Positions 32,819 to 45,499 are shown, counted from the stretch's first letter. The stretch: DNA of 64,000 nt from Echiichthys vipera (GCA_963691815.1 OY829665.1:21663406-21727405), one strand, 5' to 3'. Numbers and translations are program-made. Notes: generated from the sequence alone by a model not told the origin.

Positions 32819-33202
32819 TTACTTCTTGGCGGCCTTCTCGGTCTTCTTGGGCAGCAGCACAGCCTGGATGTTGGGCAGCACGCCGCCCTGAGCGATGGTC
32901 ACTCCGCCCAGCAGCTTGTTGAGCTCCTCGTCGTTGCGGACAGCCAGCTGCAGGTGACGGGGGATGATGCGGGTCTTCTTGTTGTCGCGGGCAGCGTTTC
33001 CAGCCAGCTCCAGGATCTCAGCGGTCAGGTACTCCAGCACAGCCGCCAGGTAGACGGGGGCGCCGGCACCCACACGCTGGGCGTAGTTTCCCTTCCTCAG
33101 GAGCCTGTGAACACGGCCGACTGGGAACTGGAGCCCGGCACGTGAAGAACGAGTCTTCGCCTTTGCTCTGGCCTTACCTCCGGTTTTCCCGCGTCCAGAC
33201 AT
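32819..33202 (-). CDS. Histone H2A (copy 1)
   Basis: 127 codons, intronless, replication-dependent type. The N-tail MSGRGKTGGKARAKAKTRSS is followed by the fold GLQFPVGRVHRLLRKGNYAQ, the acidic-patch region with NDEELNKLLG, and the tail VLLPKKTEKAAKK with no SQ(E/D) motif, so it is not H2A.X. An in-frame codon pair precedes MSGRG, but the family start is used. The protein is identical to copy 2. The gene is convergent with H3-1. The promoter has a TATA-like TAAATAAAG (about 33258-33266) and CCAAT boxes at 33281-33285 and 33311 on the opposing strands. Confidence 0.97.
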   Translation of the reverse strand: MSGRGKTGGKARAKAKTRSSRAGLQFPVGRVHRLLRKGNYAQRVGAGAPVYLAAVLEYLTAEILELAGNAARDNKKTRIIPRHLQLAVRNDEELNKLLGGVTIAQGGVLPNIQAVLLPKKTEKAAKK

Positions 33203-33329
33203 CTTCACGTTTCCTCGAGTGAGAGAATAAATGTTACAGTGAAGCCGAAACCGCTGCTTTATTTACCCAGCTGCTCTCTGATTGGTTAGAGGGAGCGTAT
33301 CCATGGGGGTCCAATCACAAAGAAGGACA

Positions 33330-35715
33330 GTGAATTCCTGTATTTACCACAAGACCTCCGGAAGTACTGCTCGGTGTTTCAAAATAAAGGCTGCAGTTTG
33401 AACCGAAAACAGCTGAATGATTTTCCTATTGTTGTTGTTGACCCTGTTCCCTTTCTTCTTCTGTAAGTTTCCTTTGTGTTTGGTAAAAACACGGTAGTAG
33501 ACCTAAATGAAGGCGCTCTTCTTTAGAAATGGTTAAAAGTTGAACACAGACGGACAAATCAAAAAGCACAGCAGTTAAGTTTAAAGTGTTTGATTCCTAT
33601 GATCATCTGCAATGTTGATAGTTTTATGACAGTTATCTAATCTGTCAGTACAAGAGAATATATAAAATACTTAAAATGATTCCTGTTGATAATAAAGGTG
33701 ATTATGAGTCATTCTGTCGTATTAATGGAGGCCAAATCAAAGTCCATCAGAGCCTCTGTATGATCCGTCAAGGAACAATATGTCTAATGGACACTTTTTG
33801 CACTTTAACAATAAGTTATATTGGCCGTTTATAAATTGTCTGTAATTGTAAAACATTTTTTATTTTATTTAAAATGTATTTTACACCACACACCAAGCCG
33901 AGTTGCATCTCCAATGTTGTTGCTCTGCCACACAGACAATAAAGACATCTGTTCTAAAGTGCTTTAAATTCAGATCACCTGGAATGGCATATTTACTATT
34001 AAGTAAAAAAACAAAGAAATGACACTGGAAACCACATTTTCTGACATTTGCATGAAAAATTACTTTCGTTTGAGACTTGATTCCTTTTGTAGAGAGTTGT
34101 CCTGAAACATAATTGTGGTTGTTTAAAGCACAATTACATCTAATTTAATGTGATGATCAAGTGCATTATTAAGTAAACTGAATATAAAGTATGTTCTGGA
34201 CACAAACATGTAGTTCACCACAGCTGTGAGGAGCTGGAAACGCACCTTGAAAAGCTTGAAAAGTCCTTAAATTTGAATGTGGAAAAGGTGTAGGAACCTT
34301 GATTTCACACCGGTGTGCCAAAATGTAACTTGTATTTTGTTTTTAAATGTTTGAAACTATGTATATAACTAGTGTCCTGTGTTTTTAGTGTAATAAAATC
34401 TCCATGGACAGATAAAAAAAAAGAAGTTTATGTTGCAGTCAGATGTTTGGATTTTGTGTTTTCTGAAAACACAACACTGATTACTATTATTATTATATAT
34501 ACACACACACACACACACACGATAATGACAGGTTCAGGGCCCTGGAATGAGACAGCAGCTCTGTCGGTGTCCGGACACAGACGGACACTAAAGTACTTTG
34601 GTGAGTACGAAAGCTTTGACTTCCTCTTTCCTTTAAGCAACAAGTTCTAGGAGCCACGCTGAACATCACGCCATGAATTGAATTATATTAAATTCAACAT
34701 TTTTTCACACTTTTCTGTACACTTGATGTTTTTAAATGTAATAATTAGATTATATCTAGTTTACCTGAATTGTTAGAAATCCCAACAGAACGAAGAGTCT
34801 TAGCATTTTTGATTGAAAAAAATATATTTTAAAATGGTCGATTTGAGAATTCAACATTTTTGTATTTATTCCCAGCATGTAAAATGCATGAACAAAATAA
34901 AGACAACAGAAAACAAAAAACACAGAATCTACAAAACCAACTAAAGAGATAGAAGATAACATTTAATTTCATTATGTGCACAAATTATCAGAACAGATCA
35001 AATTCAAGGTCAGAGTTCAAATGTATTTAAGGAGAACGGAGCTAAATTAAATGAAAAGATATTAATGAGACAAATGGATCTTTCACTAAACAGAACAAAC
35101 TGTTTTGTTCCTAACGCAGCAACACTTGGAACAGAAATGTGAGACAATGGATCTGTGTTGTTTCCACTTCAGGCTTTTAGTCCCGTGATCGTCATGACCC
35201 GTTTCATTTGGATCCTTCAGTTTGGACTTTCTTCCTGTTATGAAAACCAAAACTAAACAATACAGTGATTTGAATCTTACTACTCTTCAAGGGAAGCATC
35301 ATATCCATGAAGCTAAATCCTCCAAATCTCCACCAAACTTTAATCCCTTCAAAGTTGGATTACGTAACTATTTTGAGTCTGTCCAAATTATGAATAACAA
35401 ATGTAATTACACCACAGATAAGTTACATGACCTTTGTTAAAGATGTATAACAGTATGGTCCACGTATTAATGTAAGTTCTTTACATGGATTTGTTTTTGC
35501 CTTATTTATTGTCTTTTTTCTTTGTGCCTTTGTATCTTAAGTATTTATGCATTTTTAGTTAATGTCCTTATGATTTAATGTGTATTGTTTACTGAAAGGA
35601 GAACTGACCACACACGCGCGCGTATGATGCCATACTGTTCTGCCAGTACTATGTTATGTGTTATGTAATATTATAATAAAAACAGTTGGGACTTTGGGTT
35701 CAGTGAAGAACCAGA
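33330..35715. other. Spacer H2A-1 to H4-2, symmetry centre of the cluster
   Basis: No gene. 34340-35715 is an inverted, diverged copy of 24380-25450 (downstream of H4-1), for example the block around TTCCTAACGCAGCAACACTT at 35108. 33480-33560 matches 51090-51165 inverted. A (CA)n run lies near 34500. Confidence 0.75.
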
Positions 35716-35771
35716 GGTGACGGAGTTGGATGGGACTGAGGAGAGGAAGCGTGTCTTCAGATCAAGTGTGT

Positions 35772-35787
35772 GGCTCTTAAAAGAGCC
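35772..35787 (-). terminator. Histone mRNA 3' stem-loop (H4-2)
   Basis: Minus-strand stem-loop, 32 nt after the H4 stop, the same distance as in copy 1. Confidence 0.97.
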
Positions 35788-35819
35788 GTTGGGTTTTGTT
35801 CCGTCAGGTCGTCATCGCT

Positions 35820-36134
<315 letters not shown>

Positions 36135-36399
36135 GCTTCTCAGTGTGTTTGAACCGAATGAGGCTGTGGTGTCCGACCGGCTGTATTTACATCTGAACTG
36201 CGGACGCGATAGAGGACATGTGTCGCGAGCTTCGGTGGGCGGTGCCAAAGTCTGCAGCCCTTCTCCCATTCTTTTCCTTTGTTCTTTCCTTTTTGCTTCT
36301 TCTTTCTTTCTTGGTGTCCTCGTGTCTTCCTGCCTCTTTAGTGTCCTTTCATGTTTGTGAGGTTCACAGTGAAGCTTCAGAGCCTCATATTCCTGACCT

Positions 36400-37795
36400 T
36401 TGAACAGCATTTATCACAACAGGCTGTAAGATGAAGTCCGTGTATGGAAATGATGAGAACATGTGGTTAACAAAGGACTCTTCCTGTAGATCCAGGAGGA
36501 GAAAGGCTCCATGACATGAGAGTGATGATAATCCAGAGGACACGTGCAGATATGACACTTAGACTTTAAGCAACACACCGAAAAAAACACCTTTTGAGTT
36601 TGACTTTAGAAATCACTTTAGGTCTTGAAGAGAAGAACAGACGCTTCCTATGTCACAGATATTAATACATGTCTGAATGTTCACATTATTGGATTATTGT
36701 TATTGATGTTTTATTGTATAGTCACTGTTGATTGTTTCATATATGATACTAAACACATGACTATTTCAAACATATTCATGTATCTGTAATTATTATTACA
36801 AACTGTGGCTACACTTTATTACATTATGCCCATACTATACTGTATTTTTGATATTCTGTGTTATAATCCTGTTTTGAACGTTTCTTATATTAGTACATTT
36901 TTATCTCTTATTACATTATGTTGAAATGTTTGTGCTTTTTGAATAATCACTCCAGTGTCACTTTACATTGGAATCTTTTTCTCGGACTTCTTCTATTGTG
37001 AGCTTCTCTTGTTGTGTTTTTCCTTCACTGTCTTTATTCATGTGAACTGTTTGTGTCTTTGTGCTGCTGCAACAAGTGCATATCTCCTGTGAACATGAAT
37101 AAAGCTTTATTTTAGTCCATCACACACATATGATTGTAATGTAGCAGCTGCAGTTTGTGTGGAGAGCTGCTCTCTGGTGGAGAGTAACGAAGGAAAGACA
37201 CAAACAGTGCTCTTTGATTTGATGTGTGAGTTTAAACGCTTTAGTTTTTCTGTTGTATAAAACATGTAAATATTAAACACAATGCATGTTAAAATCAACT
37301 GATATATTTAATTGTGTTATTACAGTATTTATATTTTCTTATCTACTTTCTTGTTGGAGCCGCAAAACATTAAGAGAACTTTATAAAAACACATCTGTCA
37401 CATTTTCATATAAAATCCAAATATAACATTTGAATATAAAATATGGCAGAATACAGGAACTGTGATCTCTGTCATCCACTCTCCTCTGGACCCACAAAGC
37501 CTGCATTATATTGTCTCATCCACTTCCATGTTAAAGCCCTCTCCCCAGCCCTTAGGACCACTGTGCTTTGAAAAGTCATGATGTGAGCTTCAGACACTTG
37601 ATCAGTTAGAGAGTCAGTGTGTTTGTCTGTTGATTTTACCTTGTTACCAGCTTGACTTCTTCACTGGTTGTTGTGTAGTTCTAATACAGCACTAAGAAGA
37701 TGTGGATATGTGGATATTTCATATTAGTGGATCTTATGAATAACATGTTAACAGTGTAGTTTGGTAGGAAGACACACTCCAGTGGAATCTGTGGT
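36400..37795. other. AT-rich spacer upstream of H4-2
   Basis: No gene. AATAAA-rich, no recognised repeat; ends at the orphan stem-loop. Confidence 0.55.
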
Positions 37796-37811
37796 GGCTC
37801 TTAAAAGAACC
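37796..37811 (-). terminator. Orphan histone 3' stem-loop, one base changed
   Basis: GGCTCTTAAAAGAACC: one stem base differs from the other ten (AGAACC for AGAGCC), leaving a wobble G-U pair in the RNA read from the minus strand. The flank AATCTGTGGT matches the 3' flank of the H1 genes (44744 and, inverted, 27412). No histone ORF lies on either side, so it appears to be the remnant of a lost H1. Confidence 0.82.
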
Positions 37812-38500
37812 TTTGCATTCACTGAGTGGTGCGTTCAAGAGCAGTTTATATATATATACACACAGTATATATGTATTTGTTTTTGTTTAAATCATCAGAT
37901 ATAATCTTCTACCAGATAATATTAAAAATGTTCTATGATGGAGAGGGGTGCTATAACTTCAGGGGAAATGAAATCTAAAAAAATCAAGTATAGACACGAT
38001 GAAAAAAAATGTTGAATCTCAGTTTATGGTGTGAAATTGTGGAACAGTTTGCATGTTCAACTTCAGCAGTGTACACACATTACCCATTTAAAGACAGGAT
38101 AAAGATATGGATGCTCACTAAATACAGGGATGAAGAAGGGCTTTGATCAGGTGTGTGTATGGTACATATATGTAAACGGCAAATATGTACATTTGGATTT
38201 GATGTTTGAAGTATGTCAAAACTTAATCTGAGAGCATTATTGTAAGAGATTATTGTTTAGGGGTAGGATTAAATATAGTTATTCCTACTCACTTTCACAT
38301 GTGAATGACTATTGAAATTAACTTTTATCTTTTCTCTTTTTTATAGTTTGTTAGATTCAGTGTTGTCTTTACTTAAGGAATGTTACGTGTAGTAAATAAA
38401 TAAACACCCTGTCGTATATTAAATGGGCTGTAGAGGCCCATTGGACTGCTGGTCCGTTCCTGAGCAGCTGTCAGTGATGCAGAGACATGTGTTGGCAGCA
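37812..38500. other. Spacer with relic of the H4-H1 spacer
   Basis: 38010-38130 matches 25255-25370 inverted (GGATGCTCACTAAATACAGG). No H1 coding remnant recognised. Confidence 0.6.
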
Positions 38501-38531
38501 GAGGAATGAAGCCTTCAGTGAGGACTGAGGT

Positions 38532-38547
38532 GGCTCTTAAAAGAGCC
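38532..38547 (-). terminator. Histone mRNA 3' stem-loop (H3-2)
   Basis: Minus-strand stem-loop, 27 nt after the H3 stop. Confidence 0.97.
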
Positions 38548-38574
38548 GTTGGAGTTTGTGGAGCAGCGGACACT

Positions 38575-38985
38575 TTAAGCCCTCTCTCCGCGGATGCGAC
38601 GGGCCAGCTGGATGTCCTTGGGCATGATGGTGACCCTCTTGGCGTGGATGGCGCACAGGTTGGTGTCCTCGAACAGGCCGACCAGGTAAGCCTCGCTGGA
38701 CTCCTGCAGAGCCATGACAGCGGAGCTCTGGAAGCGCAGGTCGGTCTTGAAGTCCTGAGCGATTTCTCTCACCAGGCGCTGGAAGGGCAGCTTGCGGATC
38801 AGCAGCTCCGTGGATTTCTGGTAGCGACGGATCTCTCTCAGAGCCACGGTACCGGGCCTGTAACGGTGAGGCTTCTTCACTCCGCCGGTGGCCGGGGCAC
38901 TCTTACGGGCAGCCTTGGTGGCCAGCTGCTTCCTGGGAGCTTTTCCTCCGGTGGATTTACGGGCGGTCTGCTTGGTTCTGGCCAT
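38575..38985 (-). CDS. Histone H3, H3.2-like (copy 2)
   Basis: 136 codons, protein identical to copy 1 including Ser95. Divergently transcribed from H2A-2 over a 382-bp shared promoter, the classic H2A-H3 arrangement. The 5' flank differs from copy 1 although the coding region is nearly identical, so the coding part alone has been kept homogeneous. Confidence 0.98.
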   Translation of the reverse strand: MARTKQTARKSTGGKAPRKQLATKAARKSAPATGGVKKPHRYRPGTVALREIRRYQKSTELLIRKLPFQRLVREIAQDFKTDLRFQSSAVMALQESSEAYLVGLFEDTNLCAIHAKRVTIMPKDIQLARRIRGERA

Positions 38986-39367
38986 GACTCTTTCTTTCTC
39001 TGGGGGTCTGGACTCACAAGAGAAACCTGGAAAACACGAGGAGACACGCGGCTCTTAAACTGTGGGACCGGCTGTGAAAGTGGTGACGCAGCTTCAGACC
39101 TGCGGCTCCTGATTGGTGAGGGGCTCCTCCTGGAGCTCAGCACCGCCTAGAGGGGCGACCCCCGCCCGAGTCTCCGCTCTTATTGGCGGACAAGCCTTTC
39201 AAAGTGTCCGCCAAAATCGAGCGCGCGTCGCCCCCTGCTGCTCTGCTGGAAGCCTCTCTTCTGGTTGGTCTGGCACCAAGTGTCCCGCGCTCCGCGGACA
39301 TATAAAGGAGTGTTTGGGCTGTCGTTGTCACATTTTCTAGTATCGACTCTAGAAGACGCATCCAACG
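38986..39367. promoter_or_regulatory. Divergent H3-2/H2A-2 promoter
   Basis: Contains CCAAT-type boxes at 39112-39116 and 39182-39186 (as attgg), a TATA box for H2A (CATATAAAG, about 39299-39307) and a TATA-like TTTAAGAG for H3 (about 39052-39059, minus strand). One shared control region would give balanced output of two core histones. Confidence 0.85.
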
Positions 39368-39751
39368 ATGAGTGGAAGAGGCAAAACCGGCGGAAAGGCC
39401 AGAGCGAAGGCAAAGACCCGCTCCTCCCGTGCTGGGCTCCAGTTCCCAGTCGGCCGTGTTCACAGGCTCCTGAGGAAGGGAAACTACGCCCAGCGTGTGG
39501 GTGCCGGCGCCCCCGTCTACCTGGCGGCTGTGCTGGAGTACCTGACCGCTGAGATCCTGGAGCTGGCTGGAAACGCTGCCCGCGACAACAAGAAGACCCG
39601 CATCATCCCCCGCCACCTGCAGCTGGCTGTCCGCAACGACGAGGAGCTCAACAAGCTGCTGGGCGGAGTGACCATCGCTCAGGGCGGCGTGCTGCCCAAC
39701 ATCCAGGCTGTGCTGCTGCCCAAGAAGACCGAGAAGGCCGCCAAGAAGTAA
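39368..39751 (+). CDS. Histone H2A (copy 2)
   Basis: 127 codons, protein identical to copy 1. The start MSGRGKTGG lies about 60 bp after the TATA box. The tail is KKTEKAAKK, canonical rather than a variant. Confidence 0.98.
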   Translation: MSGRGKTGGKARAKAKTRSSRAGLQFPVGRVHRLLRKGNYAQRVGAGAPVYLAAVLEYLTAEILELAGNAARDNKKTRIIPRHLQLAVRNDEELNKLLGGVTIAQGGVLPNIQAVLLPKKTEKAAKK

Positions 39752-39790
39752 ACACCCGGAACCTTCAAGGGACACAACAACAACAACAAC

Positions 39791-39806
39791 GGCTCTTTTA
39801 AGAGCC
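39791..39806 (+). terminator. Histone mRNA 3' stem-loop (H2A-2)
   Basis: The 16-nt stem-loop, 39 nt past the stop, after a (CAA)n run. Confidence 0.97.
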
Positions 39807-41614
39807 ACACACGACCACTAAAGACACAGCTCCTACTCTAACTGTTAAATGTTTACTTATGTTATTTGATGAACAAAACTTCGACCACTGACTGTCATAC
39901 CACTAATAAAGGACTCATCAGAGTGAAAGGGGGGAGAAAAAAACAAGACATCTATTGAGCTCAATCATGGTCATTCATTAAAATACCTGCCATGTGTTTT
40001 ATTTGATATTGTTTGGCTGCTAGAACATTTAATCAGCACAACAACACAATCAGTTCTAATATTTTCCAAATGCACTAAGATAAATTGTAGTAGTTCATAT
40101 ACTGTATATGCAATTCTACACCCACTTTCATGTCCTAAATTGTAAAATTAAGAATAACACCATCTTAAATATTTACACCATTGGTCCATTATTATTTCAT
40201 TATTTACAACTTTTTAACATCCTTAAAGTCTAATATCACTATTTTGCCCTTGTCCCTCACCAAGATATACCAACTTCAACAATGAGAATAAAGTTTAAAA
40301 ACATGACATATCTGAAAACTTTAAATGTACTTAAATAGACTAATACTCATATAATAAAAAAGTATTTTAGTATTTATTGTCTGGCAGTTGCCAGCATTAC
40401 GTTTTGGATCATATCTAGCTGTCACATAGTCATTTCCAACACACCAATGTATTTTACCTTCTAAAAGCATTAGACACAGATATGATTGGTTGTTTTTCAG
40501 GAAGTGAAAAGCGACAGTGGCGTTCACTTCAAATATAACATGTGCATTTTCACCTTGAGTGTTTTTCCAAGAGAAATCAAGGTAAATGTTGCTTAATCAG
40601 GATATATAATTATTGTTTATCATTTACAAACACGCTGTAACTCTGTGAAAGTTTGTAAGAGGATATACGTTTTTAGTGAAATACATGGATTTTGTGTGCA
40701 TATTATGCTAGCAATCAAATCAAAGCTAATATGTAAAGCTACTTTGAAGTTTTTCATAAAATACTGTAGAAATGTCATTTCAACCCCAATCCCCTCTGTA
40801 GTGGAAAAGACAAGAGAGTGGTGGAAATTACATTTAAACTCTATTATTATGGAACAAAACAATGACCGTTGTAATTCCATTTTAGATTTTGAATTAAAAC
40901 AAATGTCTGTATGTTTTAAAGATGCCACCAAAGACAACAGCTAAAAGGTGTCAGGACTATAGCGACTGCTTTTGCTTAGCACCTGATGGCTGCACCTAGT
41001 TCAGCCATGGGAAGAAGCTTGCCCCTCTACCAGCATATCACATCCTGACACATCACACAATAGAAGTCTGCAGCACATTCAAGACTCATATGAGGGGCGC
41101 ATTGGTCAATGATGTGCCATCAGTTATGACGGAGATGCGTACCCAGGCATCATACAGGATGTTTATCTTGTTAAAACCATGAGCCGCATAGGTAACAGTC
41201 GATTCCACTGGCCAGCAAAATATGACATAATATTTAAAAAACAGTAGCTAGCCAGGCCAACTTTATATTTCAGGTTGTAAATAGGTTACGGTTAGCGGTT
41301 AGATGTTATTTTAATTAAATCTACAAATGTATAGTAGTTGTAAAAAGGTTTTAACTGTCAAATCTAGGTATGAAAGAAATTATATATATATATATATATT
41401 GGTGAGGTGACATATGTCCTTCCATTGTTAAGAAATATGCATATATTTAGATGTGCTGGAAATTACATTTTTAATAAATGTCAGAACATCTTTTTAAAAA
41501 TAACAAATTATCTTTTGATTTCAGTGCGTTCACTATTGGACCTCTAATTTAGACAAATAAGAGAATCTTATGAGACTGAAGAGTGTGAGAGGAAAAAAAT
41601 GTCATTACTTTTCT

Positions 41615-41657
<43 letters not shown>

Positions 41658-42560
41658 TGCGGGTACATTTCAGGTATTGACAAAACACGGGAAACACTTG
41701 TTTTTTATTTTTTGTAATTCAACTTCTTTAGTCTGATAGAACACAAATTGTCTTCTGACCTCAAACTTATATGATTGAAGAGATTTATTCTCAAAAACAT
41801 CATACTAACCATAAATTCGGTCAACTCTGTTAGGGACGAATTGGGTCAATTATTAGAGTAAAATAACAACATTTAATTTAAGCCCTTGCCCTCCTAAGAT
41901 GAAGGACACATATTCACCAGCAGGTGTCGCTATAATCAAGTTGAACGCGTTTTTGCCTCTACCTCCGACATCCGTACCTCGCACATTCAAAATGTTTACA
42001 TTCAGGCTTTTGAATCTCGGGATATAGGCCACGCCCATTTCCGCCTTTCTTGCAGCATCGTGATATATGCAAAAGCCACTTTTTCAAACTCCTCTAGGCC
42101 GAACGTACGATCAAGACGAGACTTGGTACATCCAATGTTTGGATGGGCCTGACCAAAAGCTATCAAAAGAATGCCGAAGTTATAATGGAACAACTTCCTG
42201 TAGATTAGTCAAAAGAGGAAGTGCTGAGAATCTTCCTAAAATTGTGTCAGATGGACACAAAACTAATCTAGTAATCTAGTTTTCTATGTCTTAATGAGGC
42301 CGGCTACTAGATTTCACAACAACAAACCACTAGGTGGTGCTGGTATACAGAATTCATCATATCTCAGCAATTATAAGTCAGATTAACAAGAAACTTAGAA
42401 TAGTTTCTGATGCTCATCTGATGCTTTGAGAATAATAGGACATCAATCATCCAGGAGATGGCGCTGTTGGTGGTTGGACCTGTAAGTTTCAAGTACTGAA
42501 CTACTATATATTTAAACTATGAGCACTTGTAACTGATTGAAATCTTTGCTCTCAGTGAAC
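39807..42560. other. AT-rich spacer H2A-2 to H2B-2
   Basis: No gene supported. (TA)n runs at about 41381-41400 and 41617-41656. 42000-42480 looks like a decayed interspersed repeat but I cannot name it. A 99-codon plus-strand ORF at 40645 has no recognised domain and an antisense ORF of similar length, so it is not called. Confidence 0.55.
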
Positions 42561-42569
42561 TGAGTGTGT

Positions 42570-42585
42570 GGCTCTTAAAAGAGCC
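42570..42585 (-). terminator. Histone mRNA 3' stem-loop (H2B-2)
   Basis: Minus-strand stem-loop, 26 nt past the stop as in copy 1. Confidence 0.97.
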
Positions 42586-42611
42586 TTTGTGTTGTTGGTC
42601 CAGCAGCAGTT

Positions 42612-42986
42612 TTACTTGGAGCTGGTGTACTTGGTCACGGCCTTGGTGCCCTCAGACACGGCGTGCTTGGCCAGCTCCCCGGGCAGCAGCAGGCGGACGG
42701 CGGTCTGGATCTCCCTGGAAGTGATGGTGGAGCGCTTGTTGTAGTGAGCCAGACGGGAGGCCTCACCGGCGATGCGCTCAAAGATGTCGCTCACGAAGGA
42801 GTTCATGATGCCCATCGCCTTGGAGGAGATGCCGGTGTCGGGGTGGACCTGCTTCAGCACCTTGTACACGTAGATGGCGTAGCTCTCCTTCCTGCTCTTT
42901 CTCCTCTTCTTGCCGCCCTTCCCGGCGGTCTTTGTCACGGCTTTCTTGGAGCCCTTCTTGGGCGCAGGCTTCGCTGGATCAGGCAT
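42612..42986 (-). CDS. Histone H2B (copy 2)
   Basis: 124 codons starting MPDPAKPAPKKGSKK; Pro4 is shared with the relic at 17350, while copy 1 has Thr4. So this copy is the closer relative of the broken left-edge gene. Histone fold and AVTKYTSSK end are intact. Confidence 0.98.
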   Translation of the reverse strand: MPDPAKPAPKKGSKKAVTKTAGKGGKKRRKSRKESYAIYVYKVLKQVHPDTGISSKAMGIMNSFVSDIFERIAGEASRLAHYNKRSTITSREIQTAVRLLLPGELAKHAVSEGTKAVTKYTSSK

Positions 42987-43035
42987 GATTGTTTTGTTCT
43001 AAGAACAGATGATTCTCTGCTCTGCTGCTGCTTTG

Positions 43036-43088
43036 TTTATACGCTCCTATATGCAAATATCAGTGTGCTGTTGCGCGTCTCGGATTGG
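43036..43088 (-). promoter_or_regulatory. H2B-2 promoter: TATA, octamer, CCAAT
   Basis: TTTATAC at 43036-43042, ATGCAAAT at 43051-43058 and attgg at 43084-43088: the same elements as at the other H2B loci. Confidence 0.9.
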
Positions 43089-43139
43089 CTTAGCTGTGTG
43101 ACCGACACTGAGCATGCGCCGACACAAACAAACCAGATG

Positions 43140-44464
43140 GTGATGAAAATATAGATCTTTATGGTTTTACATATGGAAGCCTATTTCTGCTAATGTGACA
43201 AAAAGTATGTTCATAATGAGAAAATTTCTCTAAACAATAAGTTAGTGTTTCAAAATATTAATATATAAAGTCATAATTATCATTAATATCCGAAATTCTC
43301 TCATACATCCAGTTATACAAGTAGAACTTTTTAGAAATATCACCGATAAACAGATTCAAGAGAACTGATCTCATCTAATGCTAATCACTGACATATGGAA
43401 GACTGAGTTTATAAAATCCCCCAGCAGCCAAACATTTGTTTCATGGAAAATAACAGTTTGGTGTTTTTTTTTCATGAATAACAACAAATAATCAAACTGA
43501 TAATTAAAGTGTTTGAGTCCTAAAAATGACCGAATGTTTTCTGAGCAGGGCTGAAATTGTTTTAGAGATTTATGCAGAAAATCTTAGAGCAGTTTTTGCC
43601 AAGTGGACACTTCCGTCCTTATTGAGTCAAGAAGGTCGTACATTTGTTTCAGTCTTCTATTGATCAATTAGAATATGAACCCAAAAATAATATTACACAG
43701 AAGCCCTGAATGATCATCAATAACATACATTTCATTTCCTCCGTTTCCCCATGATAACAGGATTATTCATTTAATAGTGAATGAAACGTGAGAGGCCTGA
43801 GATTTCCATCACACCTGACATGTGATGCCTCCTAAAGACTTCTCACATCTTGAAGAACACTGAGGAAAACACTGACACATGATTTCAGTTGATTTGCTGT
43901 TAAGAAATTGAACTGGAATCTGTTTATTTATGTGCAGCAAAAACTATGTAGTTAATGAGGACCTCAGGTTCTCTTCACTTGCTCCTCTGATGAAGCTGAA
44001 GCCGTACCAACCGTCTTCTTAGATGACGCACACTGATGTGAACATTCTCTGTAATAAGGTGCCATGAAGCTGTTTCATGTGTCGGCCTTGATTGAAGAGA
44101 TTTGTGATGGTGATCCATATTCTCCTGCTCCTCTGACATTGTTACACAGATTCTCCAACTCTCAAAGTAATTCTCTTGTTATCACGGAAAACAGATGAAA
44201 TAAAATGTATGTGATCCATGAGCTGTTAGGGCTCCAGTAGTATTAAGACACACACCAACAGAGCCAAACTGATGGCAGATGAAGAAGACACATTTTCCCA
44301 AATGGACACAAATGTCTGGAGTTCTCCTTGAGTCAGTGATTTGGAAGAAAACACTGTTCAGTTGTTTCTATGGTGGCTCTAAAAACAGATTCTGTCAGAA
44401 CAGTGTGGAGTTAGAAAGGACGACTTTGGACCTTTCAGAGTCGAAATGATTCATTCACAGAACC

Positions 44465-44506
<42 letters not shown>

Positions 44507-44740
44507 GATTATTGTTATTATGGAGCCATCATTTGTTTTATGTGTTGTGTTACTGTGTTACCCACCAACATGCAGTGATGTCATGTACCATGTATCACAT
44601 AATGGGTCTTTAACTGTGTAAAGGAATATTAAGTTTAAGCATCAACGTGTGAAACTACACATGCTGATACTCTGAGATCTTGTGATGTAAATAAAGAAAA
44701 AGAGAAAGTGGAGAAGTTGTTGGAAGGAAAAAGCTCTTGA
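43140..44740. other. Spacer H2B-2 to H1-psi
   Basis: No gene. Inverted counterpart of 27.4-29.0 kb and direct counterpart of 21.14-22.4 kb. It shows the uninterrupted ACATATGGAAGCC site that carries an LTR insertion at 17564. A (CAT)n run lies at 44466-44506. Confidence 0.82.
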
Positions 44741-44753
44741 GTGAATCTGTGGT

Positions 44754-44769
44754 GGCTCTTAAAAGAGCC
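44754..44769 (-). terminator. Histone mRNA 3' stem-loop (H1-psi)
   Basis: Perfect stem-loop, 36 nt after the H1-psi stop, the same distance as in copy 1. Confidence 0.96.
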
Positions 44770-44805
44770 TGTAGATGCACCGGAGTGCTGCATTAAGGAG
44801 CTGCT

Positions 44806-45385
44806 TCACTTCTTGGATTTCTTTGCTGCAGCTTTCTTTGCCGGAGCTTTCTTCACAGGGGTCTTCTTCACCACCTTTTTGGAGACCACCTTCTTGGGAC
44901 TCTTCTTGGCTGCAGGCTTATTCACCACCTTCTTCACCGGAGACTTCTTGGCTGCCGGTTTCTTAGCTGCTGCTTTCTTGGCTGCAGGTTTCTTCACCGG
45001 GGTCTTCTTCGCCGCAGGCTTTTTGGCTTTAACGGGAGATTTCTTCTTCACCACTTTCTTCGCCGCTGGTTTGGCGACCGCCTTTTCAACCTTGGTGAGC
45101 TTGAAGGATCCAGAGGCCCCGGTCCCTTTGGTCTGCGTCAGAGTCCCTTTGGTCACCAGAGAAGTCACCGCGGAGTTGATGCGTTTGTTGGACTTAACAA
45201 CGTCGATGTGTTTGGCGGCCAGAAACTTCTTAATGGCGGACAGAGAGATGCCTTTCCGCTCCTTGGACGCTGAGGATGAGCTTCGGGAGGGAGGGTCCGT
45301 CCCTCTTGGGGCGGGGAGCAGCCTTCTTCTTGGGGGCTTTCGCGGGGGCTTTCGCCGGAGCTGCTGCTGGAGCTTCTTCTGCCAT
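44806..45385 (-). pseudogene. Histone H1 copy 2, frameshifted
   Basis: ATG at 45385 starts MAEEAPAAAPAKAPAKAPKK. Relative to copy 1 the gene is 580 rather than 591 nt: an 11-nt deletion (junction about 45267-45270) follows codons reading SLPKLILS, in helix 1 of the globular domain. Frame is lost there and a stop follows soon after. The frame needed for the C-terminal half is open from 45168 to 44806 and reads GTGASGSFKLTKVEKA and a Lys/Ala tail, so decay is recent. The H1 box upstream is also damaged. An in-frame internal Met could give a tail-only product, but there is no evidence for one. Confidence 0.93.
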
Positions 45386-45499
45386 CTTCGTGTGTGCTGT
45401 GTTCGTCTGAGAGTGACTGAGCTGAGGGCAGGAGGTGGATGTTATAAAGCACGTGAGAACCGTGGAGAGTCAACTCACACAGCCGCTCCGCCGCCCTGC

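Noticed and set aside
40645..40944. 99-codon plus-strand ORF with 105-codon antisense ORF
   Set aside because: No recognised motif, AT-rich spacer, and both strands open by chance.
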